The notes under the pieces: generated by a model
What the model saw: only the letters and a program-made list of their open reading frames with translations
Told to the model about the DNA's origin: nothing
Databases searched by the model: none
Source: Aeromicrobium sp.
Lineage (GTDB): Bacteria; Actinomycetota; Coriobacteriia; Anaerosomatales; Anaerosomataceae
Length of the DNA stretch: 64,000 nucleotides
Assembly: GCA_015351705.1 (NCBI GenBank)
Contig: JADIIM010000043.1
Location: 21,063 to 85,062, forward strand
Direction of reading: 5' to 3'
Shown here: positions 58,259 to 64,000 of the stretch, piece after piece
Layout of the letters: every line of letters starts with the position of its first letter
How positions within the stretch are numbered: the first letter of the stretch is position 1
Made by a program: the position numbers and the translations under genes

Positions 58259-61000
58259 CTACTTCGTCGCTTCGAGACCCGTCTGCAGCACGGTCCGGGC
58301 CACCGGCGCCGCGGCCCGTCCTCCGGTGCCCGCGTTCTCAAGTACGATCGCGACAGCGATCCGTGGATCGTCTGCGGGTGCGAACGCGATGAACCAGGCA
58401 TGGGTGTCGACGCTCTTACCCACCTCGGCGGTGCCCGTCTTGCCTGCCACGCGGACGCCGGGGATCTGGGCGGCCGAGCCCGAACCGTTGGTCACGGCGG
58501 TCACCATGAGGTCGGTGACCGTGGCGGCCGTCAGCGGGTCCATCGCGGACTTCCATGGCCGGGCCGACGTCTGTGAGATGACCTTGCCTGAGCGGTCGGT
58601 GACCGCGCTCACCAGGTGCGGCCGCATGACCACGCCGTCGTTGGCGATGCCCGAGGCGACGAGCGCCATCTGCAGCGCGGTGACTTGCGGGCCCGGCGGA
58701 CTGGGGTGCTCGCCCACCGGCTGGCCCACGCCTGCCCACGCGGTCTCCCAGGTGGTCATCTCGCGCGGGTCAGGCATGAGCGATGCGAGTGTCGGGATCT
58801 CCAGTGGCGGGACGGCGCCCACCCCGAAGCCGCTTGAGGTCGCGACGAGCCGGTCGGCTCCCAGGTCCACGGCCAGCTGACCGAACACGGTGTTGATCGA
58901 GCTTGCCGTGGCACGACGCAGGTCCACCTCGCCGTAGGCGCTGCCGCCGTAGTTGGTGACCGGCGCGCCGCCGATGTCCATGCGGGCCGGACCGGCGTAG
59001 CGGGTGCCTTCCGTGGCCACTTCCGAGGCCAGAGCGCCGGCAAGCGTGACGACCTTGTATGTGGATCCCGGCGGGTAGAGGCTTCCCGTGGCGCGGTTGA
59101 CCAGGGGCGCCGGCCCGCCGGTGGCGTTCAGCGACTCCCACGACTCATCAAGCCGGCCGGGGTCGTAGCCGGGAGACGATGCGAGCGCGAGCACCGCCCC
59201 GGTGCGCGGGTCGATGGCCACGCACGCGCCGCGCCGGTCGCCGAGCGCGTTCTCGGCGGCGGCCTGCACGCGCGAGTCGATCGTCAGGCGAACGTCGTTA
59301 CCGGGCACGGGGACCCCGGCGGCAGCGTCGATCAGGTCGCGGAACGTCGCGAAGTCGCTCTTGCCCGACAGCGCGTCGTTCATCGCGGCTTCGATCCCCG
59401 CGCGCCCGTACTGCGTGCTGTAGTACCCGAGCACGTGGCTCGCCGTGGCGCCCTGCGGATACGTCCGCCGGAACAGCGCGCCGTCACGGACCGACTCGGC
59501 CAGTACGACGCCGTCAGCGGTGATGATCGCCCCGCGTTCCTGGCGCATCTCGGCGGCGAGCCCGCGTGAGTTCGCGGGTTGGGCGGCGAGCGAGTCGGCC
59601 GCGATGGCCTGGATGTAGGAGAGGTTCACCACGAGCGCGACCATGAGCGCGACGACGAGCCCCGCCACGCGCACGAGACGCCGTGTGAGCGCGAGGCGGC
59701 CAAGCAGCCCGGTGCCGCCGGACACGACGACCTCGGTCTCGGAGCCGGTGCCGGTGTCACCGGCGCGCATGAGCAAGCCGAGGAGGATGAAGTTCGACAG
59801 GATCGAGCTGCCCCCGTAGCTCACGAACGGGAGCGTGATGCCGGTGAGCGGGATCAGCCGCGTGACGCCGCCGATGATGACGAACGCCTGGAGGCCGAAG
59901 GTGGCCACGAGGCCCGCCGCCACGAGCGCGGACACGTCAGAGCGCGCGCGGGAGGCAGTGGCCAGTCCGCGCAGGCAGAACGTGAGGAACGCGATGATGA
60001 GCGCAGCGCCGCCGAGCAGGCCGAGCTCCTCGGCCACGGCGGTGAAGATGAAGTCGGTCTCGACGAACGGGATGCGCCCCGGGAGCCCCTTACCGATGCC
60101 CACGCCGATGATGCGGCCGGCGCCGAGTGCGAAGAGCGACTGTGCGAGCTGGTAGCCACGACCGGCGGCGTCCGCGAACGGATCGAGCCAGATTTCCACA
60201 CGCTGCTGGACGTGGCCGAACATGAGGTACGCGGCCGTGGCGCCGATCGCGAACAGACCGAGCCCCGCAGCCACGTACGCCGGTCTACCGGTGGCGGTGT
60301 AGATCATCACGAGGAAGACGCCGAAGAACAGCAGGCTCGTTCCCAGGTCCTTCTCGGCGATCAGGACGAGGAGCGAGATGGCCCACATCGCCAGGAGCGG
60401 GCCGAGGTGGCGTGCGGGCGGCATCCAGATGCCGAGCACGCGCCGCGTGGACACGGAGAGCACTTCGCGGTTCTCGGCGAGATACGCACCGAGGAACAGC
60501 ACGATGAGCACCTTCGCGATCTCGGCCGGCTGGAAGGAGAAGCCCGCGAAGCGCAGCCACAGCTTGGCGCCGTTGACCTCCACGCCGATGAAGGCCGGCA
60601 GGACGAGCAGCACGATGCCCGCGAGCGCGATGGTGTACTTGTAGCGCGCAAGACGCTCGAGCGACGGCACGAGCGCGAGTGTGGCCACCAGTGCCGCCAC
60701 ACCGCCGAGCACCCAGGTCACCTGGCTGCCGGCGAGCTCGGCGTCGAGCCGCGTGATCGTGGCCAGTCCGATGCCCGAGAGCACGAACGCGATCGGTAGA
60801 AGGGCGGGGTCCGCGCCGCGGGCGAGGAAGCGAGCGGCCACGTGTGCGCCCACGAACGCGCCGAACAGGGTGAGCGGGACGGTGATGTCGGACCAGGCGA
60901 CCGTGCCGCCGCGCGCTCCCTGGACCAGGACGAACAGCAACACGACAGCCGGAGCGGCGGCGAGCAGCAGGAGGAGCTCGGTGTCACGGCGACCACGCAT
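58259..61000 (-). CDS. Fused SEDS glycosyltransferase (RodA/FtsW) and class B PBP transpeptidase
   Basis: A 913-residue protein without a stop between two enzymes that are normally separate. Residues 1-455 are a RodA/FtsW SEDS protein with about ten helices (FSFQPAEIAKVLIVLFLGAY; IAEKDLGTSLLFFGVFLVMI; AVAEELGLLGGAALIIAFLT; LPFVSYGGSSILSNFILLG). A linker follows. Residues 465-913 form a class B PBP with helix VALMVALVVNLSYIQAIAAD, catalytic GSTYK, SSIN and AGKTGTAEV. Both active sites look intact. Together they polymerise and cross-link peptidoglycan. It sits 8 bases after pstP and 85 bases before pknB. Confidence 0.93.
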   Translation of the reverse strand: MRGRRDTELLLLLAAAPAVVLLFVLVQGARGGTVAWSDITVPLTLFGAFVGAHVAARFLARGADPALLPIAFVLSGIGLATITRLDAELAGSQVTWVLGGVAALVATLALVPSLERLARYKYTIALAGIVLLVLPAFIGVEVNGAKLWLRFAGFSFQPAEIAKVLIVLFLGAYLAENREVLSVSTRRVLGIWMPPARHLGPLLAMWAISLLVLIAEKDLGTSLLFFGVFLVMIYTATGRPAYVAAGLGLFAIGATAAYLMFGHVQQRVEIWLDPFADAAGRGYQLAQSLFALGAGRIIGVGIGKGLPGRIPFVETDFIFTAVAEELGLLGGAALIIAFLTFCLRGLATASRARSDVSALVAAGLVATFGLQAFVIIGGVTRLIPLTGITLPFVSYGGSSILSNFILLGLLMRAGDTGTGSETEVVVSGGTGLLGRLALTRRLVRVAGLVVALMVALVVNLSYIQAIAADSLAAQPANSRGLAAEMRQERGAIITADGVVLAESVRDGALFRRTYPQGATASHVLGYYSTQYGRAGIEAAMNDALSGKSDFATFRDLIDAAAGVPVPGNDVRLTIDSRVQAAAENALGDRRGACVAIDPRTGAVLALASSPGYDPGRLDESWESLNATGGPAPLVNRATGSLYPPGSTYKVVTLAGALASEVATEGTRYAGPARMDIGGAPVTNYGGSAYGEVDLRRATASSINTVFGQLAVDLGADRLVATSSGFGVGAVPPLEIPTLASLMPDPREMTTWETAWAGVGQPVGEHPSPPGPQVTALQMALVASGIANDGVVMRPHLVSAVTDRSGKVISQTSARPWKSAMDPLTAATVTDLMVTAVTNGSGSAAQIPGVRVAGKTGTAEVGKSVDTHAWFIAFAPADDPRIAVAIVLENAGTGGRAAAPVARTVLQTGLEATK

Positions 61001-61008
61001 CGCGGACC

Positions 61009-62094
61009 CTACGGGCTCGGGGCGGGTGTGGTCTCCGCCGAGATGCGGGTGCGGTACTCGTCCACGCGGGCGCGCGCATCGGAAAGCCCGTCGAACCGGA
61101 TGCCGCTCCGAAGCCGCATCGCCGTGATCGTGTCGAGCGCGTCCACGGGCACGGTGGTCACCTCGGAGCGCCAGTTGAGCGTGATGCCCGCAAAACTCCC
61201 GGGGACGCCTTCGTAGAGCGCGACGTATCCGCCCTCGTCCACGAGATACGCCTGCGACCTGGCGTAGGAGTGCGCCGCCCAGGCGGCCGCGGCCACCACG
61301 GCCACGAGCGCGACGAGCCACAGCAGGCGGATGCCCCAGCGGGGCCCGCCAGGCGCCCGCCCGCCCCGGCGATGCGCCGGCTTGCCGATGTCGGTCACCA
61401 CGACGGTGACGTTGTCGTGACCACCGGCGTCCAGTGCCGCGTCGATCAGTGTGTCCACCGCGTCCTGCGGCGTGGGCGCCGCGCCGAGGATGCGCTCGAT
61501 CTCGGCGTCAGGTACGAGCCCGGTGAGTCCGTCGGTGGCCAGCAGCAGACGGTCGCCGGAGGCGGCGTCGACCTCGAACGTGTCGGCCATCATGTCGGGG
61601 TCCGACCCGAGCGCCCGGGTGATGACGGACCGGTTGGGGTGGACGCGCGCTTCGTCCGGGGTCAGGCGGCCCTCGCGCACGAGGTCGGCGACCATCGAGT
61701 GGTCCTGGGTGAGTTGTTGAAGCTGCCCGAGGTGCAGCAGGTAGGCCCGGCTGTCCCCGACGTGCGCCAGTGCGACACGGGTGCCGTCAAGCATCGCCGC
61801 AGTGATGGTGGTGCCCATGCCGCTTCGGCCCTTGCCCGTCCGCGCCGCGTCGATGACCGCCGCGTTGGCCCGCCGCGCCGCTCGGCCGAGGGCCTTGGCG
61901 TCCGCCTGGCGTGGTGCGGCCTCAAGCAGGGTGTCGATGGCGATCGAACTCGCGACCTCACCCGCCTGATGCCCTCCCAGCCCGTCTGCCACAGCGAACA
62001 GGGGCGGCGCGAGCAAGAACGCGTCCTCGTTTCCGGAGCGGACGAGGCCCACGTGCGTGTCGCCGGCGAAGGAGCCCCGGTCACGTGCGCTCAC
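61009..62094 (-). CDS. pstP: PP2C-family serine/threonine phosphatase
   Basis: A 361-residue protein. Residues 5-235 form a PP2C domain with the metal-binding motifs HVGLVRSGNEDAFLL, FAVADGLGGHQAGEVAS, VALAHVGDSRAYLLHLGQLQ, LLLATDGLTGLV and GGHDNVTVVV. One membrane helix lies near 258-280 (WLVALVAVVAAAAWAAHSYA), with an extracytoplasmic tail of about 80 residues. It reverses PknB phosphorylation. GTG 62094 overlaps the fhaB stop by 4 bases. Confidence 0.93.
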   Translation of the reverse strand: MSARDRGSFAGDTHVGLVRSGNEDAFLLAPPLFAVADGLGGHQAGEVASSIAIDTLLEAAPRQADAKALGRAARRANAAVIDAARTGKGRSGMGTTITAAMLDGTRVALAHVGDSRAYLLHLGQLQQLTQDHSMVADLVREGRLTPDEARVHPNRSVITRALGSDPDMMADTFEVDAASGDRLLLATDGLTGLVPDAEIERILGAAPTPQDAVDTLIDAALDAGGHDNVTVVVTDIGKPAHRRGGRAPGGPRWGIRLLWLVALVAVVAAAAWAAHSYARSQAYLVDEGGYVALYEGVPGSFAGITLNWRSEVTTVPVDALDTITAMRLRSGIRFDGLSDARARVDEYRTRISAETTPAPSP

Positions 62095-62507
62095 AGCCGC
62101 ACCACCTCCAGGCGGTTCTGGCCGAGCTCGACCACGTCGCCCGCGGACAGGCCGATCGGCCGTGTCGCGGGCTGGCCGTTGACGAGCGTCCCGTTGGTGG
62201 AGCCGAGGTCTTCGAGCACCGGACCGTCGTCAGTAGGGACGACCCGGGCGTGGCGCCCGGAGACGAAGTCGTCGGCGATGACGAGGTCCGCGTCAGGCGA
62301 GCGACCGATGATGACCGGGCCGTCGAGCGGGATCGAGATGCCGGTGATCTCGCGCGGCCCCTTGGTGACCCGCAGCACGAGTCCCCGGCGCGTGCGTTTC
62401 GAGCGCCCCGCGACCATGCCCACCCCGGTCTTCACGGCTGCGAACAGGAAGAAGTACAGCAGGGCGATCACGACGATGCGTCCAAAGAGCAGGGCGACGT
62501 CGACCAT
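62091..62507 (-). CDS. fhaB: Membrane-anchored FHA-domain protein (FhaB/FipA type)
   Basis: A 138-residue protein. An N-terminal helix (VVIALLYFFLFAAVKTGVGM at about residues 12-31) is followed by a basic stretch (SKRTRRG) and an FHA domain (residues 62-135: VIIGRSPDADLVIADDFVSG, RHARV, DLGSTNGTLVNG). It binds phosphothreonine on kinase substrates, probably at the division site. ATG 62507 has GGGGAGG 6 bases upstream. Confidence 0.92.
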   Translation of the reverse strand: MVDVALLFGRIVVIALLYFFLFAAVKTGVGMVAGRSKRTRRGLVLRVTKGPREITGISIPLDGPVIIGRSPDADLVIADDFVSGRHARVVPTDDGPVLEDLGSTNGTLVNGQPATRPIGLSAGDVVELGQNRLEVVRL

Positions 62508-62510
62508 TGC

Positions 62511-63269
62511 TCACCTCCCCGCAGCGTGGAACACGAGGCGGGTAAGACCGATCTCGATCACGTCGCCGTCGTGCAGGCGCACGCGCTCGATGCGGTTCCC
62601 GTTGACGAACGTGCCGTTGGTCGAGCCGAGGTCGGTCACCGCCCAGCCGTCGTCAAGGCTGATGAACGCCGCGTGGCGGCGGGAGACGTTGGCGTCCGGC
62701 AGGTGTATCGCGCACTCGGCCAGACGGCCGACCACGACCTCATCACCTGAGAGCGCGACGTCGTGGATGCTGTCGCCCACGGAGACCGTGGCCAGTGCGG
62801 GTCCCGGTGCGTCCACGACCACCGGCGCCGGGCGCTCGTGGCTGCCCGCCCGGTCTGCGGCGTGCTCGCGACCGTGCCGCTGGCCGCTGTCGCGCGGCTC
62901 ATCGTCGCCGAGCGCCGCACTCACGCGGAACCGGCCAAGACGCAGGTCGTCATGGACGGTGAAGTCGATGCTCGGCCTGGTGCGCACGAGGTAGCCGCGC
63001 TCGCGCGCGTGGTCGACGACGTAGGTGGCGAGTTCGCCGGCGAGCACCGGCTTGAACGAGCCGAGTTTGGCGTCGTCCTCGGCGGAAAGCGCGATCGTGT
63101 AGGTGGTGGGCGCGTACACCACGCCGGCGCCGACCGCGCGTCCGTCGTCGGCCGCTCTCGCGAGTGCGCGGGCGAGCTCCACCGGCTGGACCGGGGAGCG
63201 GAACGCGCCGGCGAACAGGCCCTCGATGCCGGCGGCGATGCGGTCTTCGAAGTCGGAGAGGATGCCCAT
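62511..63269 (-). CDS. fhaA: FhaA-type protein, DUF3662 plus FHA domain
   Basis: A 252-residue protein. Residues 1-118 are the FhaA N-terminal DUF3662 domain (ILSDFEDRIAAGIEGLFAGA, FRSPVQPVELARALARAADD, VVYAPTTYTIALS). A charged linker follows. Residues 165-250 form an FHA domain (VVGRLAECAIHLPDANVSRR, HAAFI, DLGSTNGTFVNGNRIE). In actinobacteria FhaA binds phosphorylated MviN or PknB and regulates peptidoglycan synthesis. ATG 63269 was chosen over a longer frame because the N-terminus matches the family. It heads the kinase/phosphatase operon. Confidence 0.92.
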   Translation of the reverse strand: MGILSDFEDRIAAGIEGLFAGAFRSPVQPVELARALARAADDGRAVGAGVVYAPTTYTIALSAEDDAKLGSFKPVLAGELATYVVDHARERGYLVRTRPSIDFTVHDDLRLGRFRVSAALGDDEPRDSGQRHGREHAADRAGSHERPAPVVVDAPGPALATVSVGDSIHDVALSGDEVVVGRLAECAIHLPDANVSRRHAAFISLDDGWAVTDLGSTNGTFVNGNRIERVRLHDGDVIEIGLTRLVFHAAGR

Positions 63270-63311
63270 GTGCCTGCGTAACGGTCGGGGACGGGCCCAG
63301 AGACCACATGA

Positions 63312-63325
63312 TATCAGTGCTGATA
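63312..63325. promoter_or_regulatory. Inverted repeat upstream of fhaA
   Basis: TATCAG and CTGATA arms are separated by TG, 43 bases upstream of the fhaA start. The minus strand also carries TATCAT at this place, a possible -10. An operator overlapping the promoter is possible. Confidence 0.3.
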
Positions 63326-63354
63326 CCCGCCCGGGCGGTGACCGTCGTTGTCGT

Positions 63355-63379
63355 AAGCGCGCCGTCACCCGGCGCGCTT
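63355..63379. terminator. Hairpin between the right-edge gene and fhaA
   Basis: AAGCGCGCC and GGCGCGCTT pair over 9 bases with a 7-base loop, 3 bases beyond the stop of the partial gene at the right edge. It probably separates that gene from fhaA transcription. Confidence 0.5.
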
Positions 63380-63381
63380 CC

Positions 63382-64000
63382 TCACTCCGGGCCGCTCCTC
63401 GCCGGTGCACCGGCCGCGACCGCCAGAAGCGCGAGCGCGGCCCCGCCTGCCAGGTCGGGCGCGAAGACGGCGACCGGAAGTGCGGCCCCTCCCGCCAGCA
63501 TGCCCGCGAGCGCGTATGCGCCGGCGAGCACGCCCGCGCCGGCGCATACGCCGGTGACGGCGGCCAGCCGCGTCTGGCGCCCCGCAAGCGCCGAGCACAC
63601 GGCTGCTGCGGCCGACCACGCAACCGGCACGAGCAGCCAGGGCCAGGCGAACGGCGCCACGGTACCGGCCCCGAGTGCGCCCGGTCCCCACGGGTCGACG
63701 ATGACCTGCCAGGGAAGGCGCTGGTACGGAGCCTGGCCTCCGCACAGTGCCGACGCTGCCACCAGCAAAGAGCCCGCGAACCCGCTCGCCAGCGCTGCGT
63801 GCAGCGGTCTGAGGCCGAGGCCCGCCAGCAGCGGCAGTGCCGGCGCGACACGCGCCCCGCCGAGCGGGAGCGCCGCGAACGGGACCACGGCGTCGCCGTC
63901 CCCCGCGCGCCAGCGCAGCACCCACATGATGGCGGCCACTGCTCCGAGCGCGACCCCACCGCCCCTTCCGAACGTCGCGAGGAGTCCGGCGGTCAGCGCG
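63382..64000 (-). CDS. Partial hydrophobic protein, C-terminal part only
   Basis: The reading frame enters from the right edge without a start (ALTAGLLATFGRGGGVALGA then VAAIMWVLRWRAGDGDAVVP) and ends at 63382, giving about 205 residues. It contains about five membrane helices rich in alanine and leucine (SLLVAASALCGG; WPWLLVPVAWSAAAAVC; LAGAYALAGMLAGGAALPVA). No family was recognised. It precedes fhaA in the same direction and may belong to the same cell-wall cluster. GTG 63939 lies inside the frame but is unlikely to be the start because coding continues upstream. Confidence 0.6.
   Translation of the reverse strand, partial: ALTAGLLATFGRGGGVALGAVAAIMWVLRWRAGDGDAVVPFAALPLGGARVAPALPLLAGLGLRPLHAALASGFAGSLLVAASALCGGQAPYQRLPWQVIVDPWGPGALGAGTVAPFAWPWLLVPVAWSAAAAVCSALAGRQTRLAAVTGVCAGAGVLAGAYALAGMLAGGAALPVAVFAPDLAGGAALALLAVAAGAPARSGPE

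Noticed and set aside
59579..60799. A 406-codon plus-strand frame opposite the SEDS-PBP gene
   Set aside because: Extremely charged, repeat-free composition typical of a shadow of a membrane protein gene.

Overview
The window is a continuous piece of a high-GC bacterial chromosome with short intergenic gaps and many ATGA/GTGA stop-start overlaps. The gene set points to an anaerobic actinobacterium, probably in or near class Coriobacteriia. The evidence is a cluster fhaA-fhaB-pstP-(rodA+pbp)-pknB with a PASTA kinase, a UPF0182 giant membrane protein, an NRAMP-related (NRMT-like) transporter, a multiheme c-type cytochrome and an Mrp/Mbh-type antiporter module. This placement is an inference from gene content; there is no rRNA gene in the window. 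No insertion sequence, prophage or plasmid gene was recognised.

Layout. 1-6351 (minus): a degenerate GGDEF protein translationally coupled to an Mrp-type cation/proton antiporter operon in the order E-F-G-(DUF4040)-(MbhE+MnhB)-C-D-D-D', running off the left edge. 6678-12854 (plus): hemolysin III, a winged-helix protein, a CNNM/CorC transporter, LiaF-like and PspC envelope-stress proteins, an amidohydrolase and a methyltransferase. 12864-20056: Maf (minus), then a HEAT-repeat protein coupled to an HD-GYP phosphodiesterase, then UPF0182. 20077-25310: an RlpA-like secreted protein behind a roughly 300-nt structured leader, two small membrane proteins, a stand-alone cyanophycin-synthetase-N-like domain, then a T-box leader driving an aminotransferase and D-Ala-D-Ala ligase, then a YtxH protein. 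25385-28956: a coupled PRC / GNAT / YbaK / NodB run, facing a 5-formyl-THF cyclo-ligase.

29044-32596 (minus) is the best regulatory unit: an M-box Mg2+ riboswitch with terminator, a PRC-MgtE_N-CBS membrane protein, and an NRAMP homologue carrying Mg2+-type substitutions. 32740-36577: HAD phosphatase, GNAT, and a small SsuABC/TauABC-like ABC importer. 36622-42921: a secreted heptaheme cytochrome c and a phosphorelay block (three single-domain response regulators, a hybrid kinase with two receivers, and a divergent PAS kinase). 42945-43020: tRNA-Arg(CCT).

43359-53014 is a complete type I-C CRISPR-Cas locus: cas3-cas5-cas8c-cas7-cas4-cas1-cas2, a leader, and an array of 28 intact 37-nt repeats, one degenerate terminal repeat and one more eroded repeat. 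The array abuts a fragment of a cell-wall-binding (CWB2) protein. 53424-56250: CapA-like protein, aldo/keto reductase, phosphoribosyltransferase. 56314-64000 (minus): the cell-division/cell-wall signalling cluster, in which the SEDS glycosyltransferase and the class B PBP transpeptidase are one 913-residue polypeptide.

The CRISPR system looks canonical. The more unusual items are the M-box/MgtE-like/NRMT unit, the SEDS-PBP fusion, the T-box in front of an aminotransferase-ddl pair, the stand-alone cyanophycin-synthetase-like domain, and the HEAT and HD-GYP proteins that appear to share an N-terminal domain. Start codons were chosen by ribosome-binding site and family length; residue positions are approximate.
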